A stretch of 64,000 nucleotides of DNA from Sphingomonas morindae (lineage in GTDB: Bacteria > Pseudomonadota > Alphaproteobacteria > Sphingomonadales > Sphingomonadaceae). The notes under the pieces are model-generated. The model had not been told where the DNA came from. It worked only from the letters and a program-made list of their open reading frames with translations, and made no database searches. The translations under genes and the position numbers were made by a program. Within the stretch, counting starts at the first letter, position 1; every line of letters begins with the position of its first letter. Shown one piece after another: positions 1 to 8,771 of this stretch. The stretch is taken from positions 1 through 64,000 of the forward strand of contig NZ_CP084930.1 in assembly GCF_023822065.1 (NCBI RefSeq), given 5' to 3'.

Positions 1-226
1 CAGAGCCTTGGCCTCCGCCCGGGGGCGGACAGGATCCTTCCACCCTGAAAGGGCGCAAGCGACCGAGCCTAAGCGCTGATCCTCCGAGCGGGCGAACCGA
101 AGGTCCGCGGCGTCCGAGGCCCGCCGAAGCGACGGTGTCGCCGGCCGGGAGGCGCTAAGTAGGCGCCGACTCAGATTGGGTCAACAGGTTTTTTGGGAAA
201 AAATGCCGGCGCGCGCCAGGCCCCGC
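1..226. other. Non-coding stretch, possibly the 3' part of a structured RNA
   Basis: No convincing protein is seen here. The plus strand shows short self-complementary segments: GGCGC/GCGCC around 150-168 and GACTC/GGGTC around 168-182. A run of six T follows near 191-196, which is the order expected at the end of a plus-strand transcript. The glycosyltransferase gene on the minus strand ends just to the right. I could not match the sequence to 5S, tmRNA, RNase P, SRP or a riboswitch, and its 5' side is outside the window. It may be only the spacer of an upstream locus. Confidence 0.3.
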
Positions 227-1105
227 TCAACCGGGGATTTCGGCCGCCGCGCGTGGCGCGCCGTCGCGGATGGCGCGCGCCACGCCCGGCGCCCTCTCGC
301 CACCCGCCACAGCCTGCAGCGCCGCCCAATCCTGGCCGAACGCCGCCGCCTCAGCCGCCGCCAGCGGCCGGCCCTCGGCGCGCACCCAGGCCGTGACCGC
401 CCGCCGCCATGCGGTGAAGGGCCCGTCGGTCTCGGAGTGATTCTGCCCCGTCCCCATCATGTAGAGCCCGGGCGTGCGCAGCGTGGCGAGCGCGACGCCG
501 AGCGCGGCCGCGCGCGCGGGCCATTCATGATGCGAGCCGAGCACGGCATGGGGATCGCGGCCGATCGGCTCGGCATCGCCCGCAACCACCCGCGCGATCG
601 TGCTGGAGCCGCACAGCCCGTGGAACGGGCCATCATAGGCCGGTCCGAGCGGAAAGGACGCGACCCGCAGGCTGGGAAGATCGAGCGCCAGGCCCGCGCC
701 GAGCACCGCCCCCACCTGATCCGGCCCGATCGCCCGCCGCGCCTCCGCCACCAGGCCCGAGGCGAGCCAGTCGTCGGCGTCGAGGAACATCAGAAGCCCG
801 CCGCCCCGCGCCGTCACCGCCTCCTTGATCCGCCACTTCTTGCACCCGCCATCGTCATTGGCGGCGCTGGGCGCGGCGCTGGGCCAGTCCGCCTCGAGCA
901 GCTCGAAGCGCGGATCGCCCGCCACGCGCGCCCAGCAGGGCGGCGCCTCGTGCGCGGCGAGCAGCACCGTGAAGTCGCGATCGGTCTGCGCGCGCAGCGA
1001 GTCCAGCGTGCGCGCCAGGAGCCAGTCCACCCGCGCCCAGTCGCGCGCCGCCGCCCGCGCGATCAGCGGAATGCCGAAGAAGAAGGGCTCGGGCGCGGCG
1101 CTCAT
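227..1105 (-). CDS. Glycosyltransferase, GT-A fold (putative)
   Basis: A 292-residue cytoplasmic protein. It probably transfers a sugar from an activated donor during surface polysaccharide assembly; donor and acceptor cannot be told. Residues around 118-125 contain MFLDADDW, the DxD metal/nucleotide-sugar motif of GT-A enzymes. It follows an N-terminal segment with an alternating strand/helix pattern (LDSLRAQTDRDFTVLLA). The start is the ATG that overlaps the stop of the next upstream gene (ATGA), so the two glycosyltransferases are translationally coupled. A longer open frame exists, but it runs into that neighbour. No signal peptide or membrane span is evident. The fold is fairly sure and the substrate unknown. 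Confidence 0.72.
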   Translation of the reverse strand: MSAAPEPFFFGIPLIARAAARDWARVDWLLARTLDSLRAQTDRDFTVLLAAHEAPPCWARVAGDPRFELLEADWPSAAPSAANDDGGCKKWRIKEAVTARGGGLLMFLDADDWLASGLVAEARRAIGPDQVGAVLGAGLALDLPSLRVASFPLGPAYDGPFHGLCGSSTIARVVAGDAEPIGRDPHAVLGSHHEWPARAAALGVALATLRTPGLYMMGTGQNHSETDGPFTAWRRAVTAWVRAEGRPLAAAEAAAFGQDWAALQAVAGGERAPGVARAIRDGAPRAAAEIPG

Positions 1106-2067
1106 GCCGCCTCGGCCTCGGCCAGCCGCGCGATATGCGCGCGGTAGGCGGCGACGCACCGCGCCTCGGCCGCGCGCGTCTCGGGATCGGCGCGGAGCGC
1201 CGCCATCGCATCGGGAAGATCCGGATGATAGGCGAGCAGCGCCTCGTCCGCCTCCTCGTTGCGGTCGAAGATCGCCCAATTGGCGGCACGGTCCCAGCGT
1301 TCGGGCCCCAAGCCGCCGCCGCGCCAATGTTTGACGCAATAATCCTCCCAGGCGCGCGTGTTATAATGGTTCACCTGCGCCAGATCCCAGCGCACCGTGC
1401 CGGGCGCGCTCTGCAGAAAGGCCTCAGCGCGCGCGAAGGCTGGCGGCAGCGGCCGCCCCGCCCCGTCCACCGCGCGCAGCGCCGGGGCGCGCGCCTGCTT
1501 GGCATGGCCCGGGCCGTGCGGCAGCAGCGGGCAATGATAGGCATCGGGCGTGCGGCACAGCGTCTTGAACGACCAGTTGACGCCATGGTCGCGCGGCGCG
1601 GCGCGGCGGAAGCGCGAAGTCACCGGCTCGGGCGCGAAGGCGCGCGCGCCGCCGCTGCCGAAGATCCGCCAGTTGATCGCGATGCTGGTCGCCTCGGGCA
1701 CCGCCGCGAGCAGCGCGCCGACGCTGTGATCGCCGACATGGACGAGAAGGAATTCGTCCGCGTCCAGCACCATCACCGCCTCAGGCCAGGCGCCGGCGAT
1801 CGCCCGCTCGGCGGCCTGATAGGCGAAGAGCTGCGCCGCCGCGCCCGGCGGCGGGGTGCAGCGCAGATGCCGGATCAGCCCGCGCGCGGCGAGCCGATCC
1901 AGCAGCGCGGGCGAGTCGTCGGCGCAATCATTGCTGCACAGGATGAGATCGGTGAAGCCGATCAGCCGGTGATAGGCGATCCATTCGAGCAGGAACGGGC
2001 CTTCGTCGCGCACCGTGGCGACGAGCAGGACGCGCGGGGTGGGCTGGCTGCGGCTCGGCTCCGTCAT
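1102..2067 (-). CDS. Glycosyltransferase family 2-like protein (Glyco_tranf_2_4 type)
   Basis: About 321 residues. The N-terminus carries VLLVATVRDEGPFLLEWIAYH and LILCSNDCADDS, the nucleotide-sugar-binding start typical of this group, where NDC/ND-CxDDS follows the second strand. VMVLDADEFLLVH supplies the DxD motif. Members of this type are usually encoded in exopolysaccharide or glycan loci and work in the cytoplasm. The chosen ATG lies six codons inside the longest frame and gives an N-terminus fitting the family. The gene is the first of a coupled pair with the smaller glycosyltransferase downstream (4-base ATGA overlap). The substrate is unknown. Two adjacent glycosyltransferases without polymerase or export genes in view suggest modification of a surface glycan rather than a whole pathway. 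Confidence 0.75.
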   Translation of the reverse strand: MTEPSRSQPTPRVLLVATVRDEGPFLLEWIAYHRLIGFTDLILCSNDCADDSPALLDRLAARGLIRHLRCTPPPGAAAQLFAYQAAERAIAGAWPEAVMVLDADEFLLVHVGDHSVGALLAAVPEATSIAINWRIFGSGGARAFAPEPVTSRFRRAAPRDHGVNWSFKTLCRTPDAYHCPLLPHGPGHAKQARAPALRAVDGAGRPLPPAFARAEAFLQSAPGTVRWDLAQVNHYNTRAWEDYCVKHWRGGGLGPERWDRAANWAIFDRNEEADEALLAYHPDLPDAMAALRADPETRAAEARCVAAYRAHIARLAEAEAA

Positions 2068-2124
2068 GCATCCCCTTCCCGCCATGGCGCGGGTTCAGCG
2101 CCGCCGGCCGCTTTTGGTTCCGGC

Positions 2125-2574
2125 TCAGCCGCCGGCGCTCTTGGGGATGACGGACAGGCCGCCATTATGCTCGACCACGATGCGCTCCACCGCGTCGAAG
2201 CCCGCAAGCCCCTGCTGGCGTATCTCGCTGAGCAGATCGGCCTGCTGGATCCGCAGCTTGGCCAGCCGCAGCTCGTCCACCTTGCCATCCTGAAAGAGGG
2301 TGACGGGGGTGCCCTGCACGATCATGCCCAGCGTCTCCCAGCGCACCATCAGCAGCGACACCGCGACATGGGTGAGCGAGATGGCGAACAGGGCGAGCAG
2401 CGCCGCCGTGATCGAGCGCTCCTGGCCGACCACCGCCTGCACGGCGAGGCCGCCGAAGATGAAGATCACCACCATGTCGATCGGCGTGGCGGAGCGGAGC
2501 ACGCGCCGCGTGGTGATCCGCAGCACGAAGGTGAGCAGCAGATAGACGAGAACGGCGCGAAGGATGATGCCCAT
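2125..2574 (-). CDS. DUF421 / YetF-family membrane protein
   Basis: 149 residues. The first ~75 residues contain three hydrophobic segments (around 4-16, 33-50 and 57-75). A cytoplasmic domain follows with the family signature GTPVTLFQDGKVDELRLAKLRI, the region that in YetF/YcaP proteins forms the DUF421 domain. Families of this kind are associated with the inner membrane and envelope or spore stress, but no biochemical role is settled. It lies 9 bases after the stop of the preceding membrane protein gene and is surely co-transcribed with it. The protein is shorter than Bacillus YetF (over 200 residues), which is common in proteobacteria. Only the family is certain. Confidence 0.8.
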   Translation of the reverse strand: MGIILRAVLVYLLLTFVLRITTRRVLRSATPIDMVVIFIFGGLAVQAVVGQERSITAALLALFAISLTHVAVSLLMVRWETLGMIVQGTPVTLFQDGKVDELRLAKLRIQQADLLSEIRQQGLAGFDAVERIVVEHNGGLSVIPKSAGG

Positions 2575-2583
2575 GACGGCTCC

Positions 2584-3072
2584 TCACGGCAGGATGAAGA
2601 CGGAGATGGGCGCGGCATGGCCCTGCACGCGCATCACCCCGCCGCCGCGCCCGGCGACGAGCGGCGTCAGCTGCAGCGTGATCAGCCCGCTGCGATCGGG
2701 GCCGAGATCGAAATCATAGGTGACGCCATCGCCGCCGGTGCGCATCGCCGAGGCGCGCGGCGAGGTCGCCTTCACCTCGAGCGAGGCCAGAAAGCGGCGG
2801 TCGAGCGTCACCTCCACCCGGTCGGACGGGAAATGCGGACCGACCGCGAGATCGAGATTGGTCGGCGTCTGGCTCCGCACGCTGGCGTCGAACCGGGCAT
2901 AGGCGGGTATGCCGAGGAAGAGCGCGTGGCGCTTGCCGAAGGGGCTGTCGCCCAGCAGCCCGGCGAGCGCCGCGATCAGCAGCACGATCATCAGCCCGAA
3001 GGCGATCAGCTCGGCCTTGTGCCAGCGCCGCTCGAACGGGATATTCTCGCGTATATCGATATCGATAGCCAT
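2584..3072 (-). CDS. Membrane-anchored hypothetical protein, partner of the DUF421 gene
   Basis: 162 residues. The short cytoplasmic N-terminus is acidic/basic. A single clear transmembrane helix lies at about 22-41 (IAFGLMIVLLIAALAGLL) and is followed by a predicted periplasmic beta-rich domain of ~115 residues (for example RVEVTLDRRFLASLEVKAT and LITLQLTPLVAG). I do not recognise a named family. It is the first gene of a two-gene unit with the DUF421 protein and is separated by about 190 bases from the divergent GGDEF-EAL gene. The topology (inner-membrane anchor with exported domain) together with a DUF421 partner suggests an envelope complex. That is inference only. Confidence 0.7.
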   Translation of the reverse strand: MAIDIDIRENIPFERRWHKAELIAFGLMIVLLIAALAGLLGDSPFGKRHALFLGIPAYARFDASVRSQTPTNLDLAVGPHFPSDRVEVTLDRRFLASLEVKATSPRASAMRTGGDGVTYDFDLGPDRSGLITLQLTPLVAGRGGGVMRVQGHAAPISVFILP

Positions 3073-3263
3073 CGCCGTCCTTCCGCCTGCCGGCCGCGCC
3101 GTCGCGCACAGAACAGCTAAGCTCTTGTATTGGTGTCATGATATATATCAGCCGCGGCTTCATGCGGCGTGATGGACACTCGCCTCATCGTGCCCGCCCG
3201 CGGAAGAAGTCCCGCTCGCGTCGCGTAACCTTTTAAAAAGAGGCGCAGCGCTACAGCGGCCTC
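3073..3263. promoter_or_regulatory. Divergent intergenic region with AT-rich promoter-like core
   Basis: This 191-base gap separates the DUF421 operon (minus) from the GGDEF-EAL gene (plus). Its centre (about 3136-3150) contains an ATATATAT tract, very unusual in this GC-rich DNA. A CCTTTTAAAAAG block occurs near 3231-3242, just upstream of the plus-strand ATG. Both could be -10 regions, but I could not assign matching -35 hexamers with confidence. Confidence 0.35.
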
Positions 3264-5816
3264 ATGGAGGAACGGGCCCAGCGTAGCGAACAGGCCGCCG
3301 AGCAGGCGCGGTTGACGGCGCTCATCAACATGGCGATCCTCGATACGGCCGCCGAGCCCGAATTCGACGGCATCACTTTGGCCGCCGCCGCCGCGCTCGG
3401 CGCCGCCAGCGCCGCGATCAGCCTGGTCGATGCGGACCGGCAATGGTTCAAGGCGCGCCACAATATTCCGGTGCCCGAAACCCCGCGCGATCAGGCCTTC
3501 TGCGCGCATGCGCTGGCCCTCACCACACCGCTGGTGGTGCCGGACGCGCGCTGCGATCCGCGCTTCATCGACAATCCGCTGGTCACCGCGCCGGGCGGCA
3601 TCCGCTTCTACGCCGGCGCGCCGCTGATCGCGGGCGGCGCCTGTCTCGGCACCTTGTGCGTCTTCGATCCGGCGCCGCGCCCCGGCCTCACCGCCGCGCA
3701 GAGCGCGGTGCTGACCGGCCTCGCCGCCACCGCCGCCCGGCTGATCGAGGCGCGCCGCTTCTGGCGCGCGGGCCAGATCGCGACCCAGGTCGTCGACGTG
3801 ACGTCGGACGCAATCCTTTGCACCGATCGCGCCGGCGTGATCCGCTTCTGGAACCGCGCCGCGGAGCAGGTTTTCGGCTATGCGGCGGCCGAGGTGCTGG
3901 GTCGCGATCTCGATTGCATCATCCCGCCCGCCATGGTCGATGCGCATCATCGCGGCTTCGAGCGCGTGCGCGGCGGCGCCGAAAGCGCGCTCGCCGGCCG
4001 CTCCATCGCGCTCCCCGCCCGCCGCAAGGACGGCACCGAATTCCCCATCGAACTGTCGATCGCGCGCTGGGGCGAGCCCGAGGGCATTGGCGGCTTCGCG
4101 GCGATCGTGCGCGATATCTCCGCGCGCCGCGAACTCGAGCGCGAACGCCAGCAGGCGAGCGACTTTCTCGATACCATCGTCGCCAATCTGCCCGCGATGC
4201 TGTTCGTCAAGGATGCCGAGAGCCGGCGCTATCTGCTCGTCAACGCCGCCGGCGAGCGGCTGACGGGGCGCAGCGCCGCCGAGATGATCGGCGAGACCGA
4301 CGCCGCGCTCTTCCCGGAAAGCGGCCCCGCCGCCGAGGCCCGCGACGAGGAGGCGCTGCGCGCCGCCCTGCCCCGCACCGACGAGAGCTGTTTCGTCCGC
4401 GCCGATGGCGGCCGCGTCCATATCCGCACGCGCCGCATCGTCATCGACGGGCCGGAACGCCCGCGCCAGTTCATCCTCGGCCTGTCCGAGGATATCAGCG
4501 AGGCGCGCCGGGCCGAGGCCGAGGTGCACCGGCTCGCGCATTTCGATACGCTCACCGGGCTGATCAACCGCGACAGCTTCCTCGCCGAGCTGGAACGCCG
4601 CGTGGCCGACGCGATCCCCTTCGCCTTTCTCAGCATCGATCTCGATCGCTTCAAGGCGGTCAACGAGCAGTTCGGCCATGCCACCGGCGACGAGGTGCTG
4701 GTGATCCTGGGCGAGCGGCTGCGCGCCGCCGTCCGCGCCGATGATATCGCGGCGCGGACCGGCGGCGACGAATTCGCGGTGCTGCTGCTCGGCCCCGATG
4801 CCGAGGCGCGCGCGCGATCGGTCGCGCAGCGGCTGGTCGAGCGTTTCGCCGAGCCGATCGCCACCAGCCGCGCGATCGCGCACAGCGGCGCCACCATCGG
4901 CATCGCGCTCGCGCCGCAGGATGGCGCCACCCCCAATGCCGTCCGCCAGAGCGTGGAGCTGGCGCGCGAGCGCGCCAAGGCCGACGGGCGCGGCCAGTTC
5001 CGCTTCTTCAGCCCCGAACAGGATGCCTCGGCCCGCGCGCGCCGCGCGCTGGAGGCCGATCTCCGCCTCGCGATCGAGCGCGGCGAGATCGCGCTCGCCT
5101 ATCAGCCGATCGTCGCCACCGCCACGGGCCAGATCACCAGCGTCGAGGCACTCGCCCGTTGGAGCCACCCCGTCCATGGCCCGATCCCGCCGGATCTGTT
5201 CGTCTCGCTGGCCGAGGAGAGCGGGCTGATCCATGCGCTCGGCGCGCTGGTGCTGCGCCGCGCCTGCGCCGACGCCACCAATTTCGCGGTCGATGTCCGC
5301 GTCGCCGTCAATCTGTCGCCGCTCCAGTTCCAGGGCGGCGCGCTGTGCGAGCAGGTGCGCGCCATCCTCGCCGAAACCGGCCTCGATCCGCACCGGCTGC
5401 AGCTGGAGGTGACCGAAGGGCTGGTGATCCGCGATGTCGAGGCCACGTTCCACGAGTTGAACCGGCTGCGCGCGCAGGGCATCCACATCCATCTCGACGA
5501 TTTCGGCGTCGGCTATTCCTCGCTCGGCTATTTTCAGCGCTTCCGCTTCGATACGGTGAAGATCGACAAGAGCTTCGTCGATACGATCGCGACCTCGGCC
5601 TCGGCGCGCGCCATCATCGGCGCGGTGGTCGGGCTCGGCGGCGCGCTCGGCATGAAGGTGGTGGCCGAGGGCGTCGAGGAGGCGGCGCAGATGGAGCTGC
5701 TCGTCGCGCTCGGCTGCACGCATCTGCAAGGCTATCTGTTCAGCCGGCCGGTCAGCGCGGAGGCGGTGCGCGCGCTGCTCGCCCAGCCCGCCGCGCCACT
5801 CCGCGCGGCGCTCTAG
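3264..5816 (+). CDS. GAF-PAS-PAS-GGDEF-EAL c-di-GMP turnover protein
   Basis: 850 residues, no signal peptide or membrane span, hence a cytosolic sensor. The order is a GAF domain (about 15-165), two PAS domains (about 175-290 and 295-415), GGDEF (about 425-580) and EAL (about 595-840). The cyclase motif is intact (GGDEF at ~500-504) and is preceded at the right distance by RADD, a standard RxxD inhibitory site. The phosphodiesterase motif EAL is intact (~628), with the downstream DDFGVGYSS and E-G-V-E motifs also present. Either activity is therefore possible; many such hybrids are net phosphodiesterases in which GGDEF binds GTP. The signal sensed by GAF/PAS is unknown. The gene converges on the SDR gene with only five bases between stops. 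Confidence 0.93.
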   Translation: MEERAQRSEQAAEQARLTALINMAILDTAAEPEFDGITLAAAAALGAASAAISLVDADRQWFKARHNIPVPETPRDQAFCAHALALTTPLVVPDARCDPRFIDNPLVTAPGGIRFYAGAPLIAGGACLGTLCVFDPAPRPGLTAAQSAVLTGLAATAARLIEARRFWRAGQIATQVVDVTSDAILCTDRAGVIRFWNRAAEQVFGYAAAEVLGRDLDCIIPPAMVDAHHRGFERVRGGAESALAGRSIALPARRKDGTEFPIELSIARWGEPEGIGGFAAIVRDISARRELERERQQASDFLDTIVANLPAMLFVKDAESRRYLLVNAAGERLTGRSAAEMIGETDAALFPESGPAAEARDEEALRAALPRTDESCFVRADGGRVHIRTRRIVIDGPERPRQFILGLSEDISEARRAEAEVHRLAHFDTLTGLINRDSFLAELERRVADAIPFAFLSIDLDRFKAVNEQFGHATGDEVLVILGERLRAAVRADDIAARTGGDEFAVLLLGPDAEARARSVAQRLVERFAEPIATSRAIAHSGATIGIALAPQDGATPNAVRQSVELARERAKADGRGQFRFFSPEQDASARARRALEADLRLAIERGEIALAYQPIVATATGQITSVEALARWSHPVHGPIPPDLFVSLAEESGLIHALGALVLRRACADATNFAVDVRVAVNLSPLQFQGGALCEQVRAILAETGLDPHRLQLEVTEGLVIRDVEATFHELNRLRAQGIHIHLDDFGVGYSSLGYFQRFRFDTVKIDKSFVDTIATSASARAIIGAVVGLGGALGMKVVAEGVEEAAQMELLVALGCTHLQGYLFSRPVSAEAVRALLAQPAAPLRAAL

Positions 5817-5821
5817 CCGCT

Positions 5822-7015
5822 TCAGGGGCGCAGCACCTCGGGCACGGGCGCGCCGATCCGGCGGGCGACTTCGGCCACCTCGGCGTCGCTCGGCGCGGGC
5901 GGCGGTTCGCGACCGGGCGTGCCGGCATCGTCGGCGATTCCGGGGCCGGTGCCCGCCACCGTCTCGTTGAGCGGGCGCGCGTTGGGCCCATCCGAAATCG
6001 CCTCCCGCGCCGGCGTCGGCGCCGGTTCCGGCGCCGCGCGCGCCGGCCCGCGGCGGCGCGCCAAGGCCAGTCCGGCGACCAGCGCCACCCCCAGCGTGGC
6101 GGCGCCGAGCGTGGCCGCCTTGCGTCCGCGTTCGGGATCGCGGAAGCCGCCATCGATCGCTCCGTCGTCGGCGGGCGGCTGGTGGAGATTGCCCGATGTC
6201 GACGCGGCGGGCGCCGCCTGCGCGAAATAGCGCCCCAGCGCCCGATCCATGATCGCCGCGCCGATGTTCGGCCCCAGCAGCTGGCCAAGCTTCATCGCCA
6301 GCAGCGGCGCGCCCACCGCCGTCGCCGCGCGCGGGCGATCGGCCAGCCGCATCACCGCGCGCGCGACGGTGCGCGGATCGAGCACGCCCGGCGGCACCGA
6401 GGTTTCGCCGCCGGTATAATTGCCGGCGTGGCGGATCGCCGGGGTATCCACGAAGGTGGGAAAGACATCGCAGATATGGATGTCCGGATGGCCGTGAAGC
6501 TCGCCGCGCAGCGCCTGGGAAAAGCCGCGCAGCCCGAATTTGCTCGCGGCATAGGCGACCGCCCAGGGCGCCGCCAGCAGCCCGCCAACCGACACCATGT
6601 TGACGAAAATGCCATGGCCCTGCGCCAGAAAGACGGGCAGCACCGCATGCGCGTCGTTGAGCCGGCCGATCAAATTGGTCTCGATCACGCGCCGGTGATC
6701 CGCCATCGGCACGTCGGTGAAGCGGCCGACCACGCCGATTCCGACATCGCTGAACCAGAGGTCGATCTCGCCCAGCGCCGTCACCGCCGCCTCGGCCAGC
6801 GCGACGCAGGCGGCGGCGTCGGTGATGTCGGTGGGCACGATGCTGGCCGTGCCGCCGGCCGCGCGGCAGCGGGCCGCGACCGCCTCGAGCGCGTCGCCGT
6901 CGCGCGCGGCGAGCACCAGCCGCGCGCCCCGCGCCGCGAACGCCTCGGCGGTGGCGGCGCCGATCCCGCTCGACGCGCCGGTGATGACGATGGCCTGGCC
7001 GTGCCGCTTCAGCAT
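5822..7015 (-). CDS. Short-chain dehydrogenase/reductase with C-terminal membrane tail
   Basis: 397 residues. The first ~265 are a classical SDR: TGASSGIG for NAD(P) binding at about 12-19 and YAASK as the catalytic Tyr/Lys pair near 155-159. The remaining ~130 residues are not SDR. They contain a low-complexity acidic linker, a probable transmembrane helix (AATLGVALVAGLALA at about 305-320) and a proline/alanine-rich end. The enzyme is therefore likely tethered to the inner membrane by its C-terminus. SDRs of this shape reduce or oxidise a hydroxyl or keto substrate that I cannot specify. It is a monocistronic minus-strand gene separated from the tRNA by ~185 bases. Confidence 0.85.
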   Translation of the reverse strand: MLKRHGQAIVITGASSGIGAATAEAFAARGARLVLAARDGDALEAVAARCRAAGGTASIVPTDITDAAACVALAEAAVTALGEIDLWFSDVGIGVVGRFTDVPMADHRRVIETNLIGRLNDAHAVLPVFLAQGHGIFVNMVSVGGLLAAPWAVAYAASKFGLRGFSQALRGELHGHPDIHICDVFPTFVDTPAIRHAGNYTGGETSVPPGVLDPRTVARAVMRLADRPRAATAVGAPLLAMKLGQLLGPNIGAAIMDRALGRYFAQAAPAASTSGNLHQPPADDGAIDGGFRDPERGRKAATLGAATLGVALVAGLALARRRGPARAAPEPAPTPAREAISDGPNARPLNETVAGTGPGIADDAGTPGREPPPAPSDAEVAEVARRIGAPVPEVLRP

Positions 7016-7161
7016 GATCGCTCTCCTTCACGGCCTCCAACGCCCGGCGCACGCCCGCGCCGCTGGCGCCGCACCGGACGTGCATCACGCGCGACGAACC
7101 GTGGCGCGCTCTTCATCGATGCGGATCGTCGCGGCCGCGCCGCCAGGCCTTGGGCAAAACG

Positions 7162-7199
7162 AAAAAGAGCCCGGAAGCCTGAGACTTCCGAGCTCTTTA
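7162..7199 (-). terminator. Intrinsic terminator after tRNA-Val
   Basis: On the minus strand AAAGAGCTCGGAAG pairs with CTTCCGGGCTCTTT across a seven-base loop. The T-rich end of the second arm continues into TTT. It begins one base after the tRNA CCA end, so it terminates the tRNA transcript. Confidence 0.85.
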
Positions 7200-7274
7200 T
7201 GGTGGGCGTGGCAAGGATTGAACTTGCGACCCCTGCGATGTCAACACAGTGCTCTACCACTGAGCTACACGCCC
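7200..7274 (-). tRNA. tRNA-Val (anticodon GAC)
   Basis: The minus strand reads as a 75-base cloverleaf with encoded CCA. The acceptor arms GGGCGTG/CACGCCC pair fully. The D arm is GCTC-AGTGGTA-GAGC. The anticodon stem CTGTG/CGCAG encloses the loop TTGACAT with GAC as anticodon, and the T arm GCAAG-TTCAATC-CTTGC is intact. It reads valine codons GUC and GUU. It lies between the SDR gene and cpdR. Confidence 0.97.
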
Positions 7275-7332
7275 GTGGGGGCCGCCTCTAGCCAGAGCCT
7301 CGGGGCTTGGCAAGCGGCGCGTGCAGAAAAAG

Positions 7333-7719
7333 TCAGAGGGCGCCGTCGGGGTTCGCCATGCTGCCGATGCCGAACAGCCGATCCACCTCCAGCACCAGAT
7401 CGCGCAGATGGAAGGGCTTGGAGAGCACGCGCGCATGGGGATGGGTGGCGCCCGTCTTCAGCGCCACGGCGGCGAAGCCGGTGATGAACATCACCCGCAT
7501 GCTCGGCGCCAGCGCCGCCGCGCGCTGCGCGAGTTCGATCCCGTCCATCCCCGGCATGACGATGTCGGTCAGCAGCAGATCGAACTGGTCGCGCTCCAGC
7601 AGCGGCAGCGCCTCCGTCCCGTTGGCGACGGCGGAGACGGCATAGCCGACCCGCTCCAGCGCCCGGGCCAGATACACGCGCATGGAGCTGTCATCTTCGG
7701 CAAGCAGGATCTTGATCAT
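7333..7719 (-). CDS. cpdR: Single-domain response regulator, CpdR type
   Basis: 128 residues forming only a receiver domain, with no output domain. Acidic pocket residues are in AEDDSS (~7-12), the phosphorylated Asp is D52 in LLLTDIVMPGMDG, and the conserved Lys is in VLSKPF. In Caulobacter, CpdR is phosphorylated through ChpT and, when unphosphorylated, primes ClpXP to degrade cell-cycle proteins. The identification rests on the length, the LLAEDD start and the neighbourhood: in alphaproteobacteria cpdR is commonly next to an N-formylglutamate amidohydrolase gene, which here is divergent at 7884. The gene is preceded on the minus strand by its own 164-base intergenic region and followed by tRNA-Val. 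A general CheY-like regulator cannot be fully excluded. Confidence 0.85.
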   Translation of the reverse strand: MIKILLAEDDSSMRVYLARALERVGYAVSAVANGTEALPLLERDQFDLLLTDIVMPGMDGIELAQRAAALAPSMRVMFITGFAAVALKTGATHPHARVLSKPFHLRDLVLEVDRLFGIGSMANPDGAL

Positions 7720-7883
7720 GGCACCACCATATGTCGAAGCGCCCGTCCGCGCGCCGGTCTCGTCGCCCGCCCGGTTCCGAATCGGGACGTGGCGGGCTTA
7801 CAACGCCGCCCTTTCAAATAGCTGCGGCGCGGTCGGCGCGCACCCCCTTGCCGGGCCCCGGCCTCCCGCGATAGCAGCAAGCG

Positions 7884-8741
7884 ATGAACCTCGGCTGTGT
7901 TCCCCAATCCGCCTTCGCGCGGCTCGGCCCGGCCGAACCCCTCACCCCGGTCGTGCTCGCCGTGCCCCATGCCGGCCGCGCCTATGATCCCGCGCTGCTG
8001 GACGCCGCGCGGCTGCCGCTCGCCGCGCTCGAGACGATCGAGGATCGCCATGCCGATCGGCTGATCGACGCGGCGGTGGCGGCGGGCGCGGTGGCGCTGG
8101 TCGCGCACGCGCCGCGCGCGCTGGTCGATCTCAATCGCGATCCGCGCGAGATCGATCCGGTGCTGCTGCGGACCGAGGAACGCCCCGCCGACCTGCGCAT
8201 GACCGACAAGGTCGCGGGCGGGCTGGGCGTCATCCCCAGCCGCATCGCCGCCGGCGGCGCGGTGTGGCGCCAGCCGCTCGCCTGGGCGGAGATCGCGGCG
8301 CGGCTGGAGGCGGTGCATGCCCCCTATCATGCCGCCATCGCGCAGGCGCTCGATGCCGCGCAGCGGCGCCACGGCCATGCGGTGCTGATCGATTGCCATT
8401 CCATGCCGCCCTTGCCGGCGCCGTCGCGCGCGCGGCTGGTGGTGGGCGATCGCTACGGCGCCAGCGCCGCCCCCGGCTATGCCGCCGCCGCGCTCGCGAC
8501 CGCGCGCCACGCCGGGCTCGGCGCGCTCTGCAACCGTCCCTATGCCGGCGGCTATACGCTCGATCGCCACGGCGCGCCGGCGCGCGGGCGCCACGCCGTG
8601 CAGATCGAGATCGATCGCAGCCTCTATCTGGATGCGTCGCTGCGCGCGCCCGGGCCCGGCCTGGCGGCGATGCAGGCGCTGGTCGCGGCGCTCTGCGCGG
8701 CGCTCGGCGCCCTGCGCGCTTTCGCCCAGGCGGCGGAATAG
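7884..8741 (+). CDS. N-formylglutamate amidohydrolase family protein
   Basis: 285 residues. Enzymes of this family hydrolyse N-formyl-L-glutamate to glutamate and formate, the last step of one histidine degradation route. The sequence shows the family pattern VVLAVPHAGRAYD near the N-terminus, ALVDLNRDPREID (DLNR motif) around 83-95, DCHSMP around 172-177 and a late GGYTLDRHG. No other hut genes are present in the window. The role may therefore be different in vivo, as is common for the copy that lies beside cpdR in alphaproteobacteria. The ATG start has an upstream purine-rich segment (AGCAAGCG). It is divergent from cpdR. Confidence 0.88.
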   Translation: MNLGCVPQSAFARLGPAEPLTPVVLAVPHAGRAYDPALLDAARLPLAALETIEDRHADRLIDAAVAAGAVALVAHAPRALVDLNRDPREIDPVLLRTEERPADLRMTDKVAGGLGVIPSRIAAGGAVWRQPLAWAEIAARLEAVHAPYHAAIAQALDAAQRRHGHAVLIDCHSMPPLPAPSRARLVVGDRYGASAAPGYAAAALATARHAGLGALCNRPYAGGYTLDRHGAPARGRHAVQIEIDRSLYLDASLRAPGPGLAAMQALVAALCAALGALRAFAQAAE

Positions 8742-8771
8742 TCCTCGCCCGCCGGCCGTCCCCTGCCGCCT

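Noticed and set aside
3117-7088. A 1323-residue minus-strand frame opposite the GGDEF-EAL and SDR genes
   Set aside because: It lies antisense and out of frame to clear domains, is Arg/Ala-rich without motifs, and long shadow frames are expected at this GC content.
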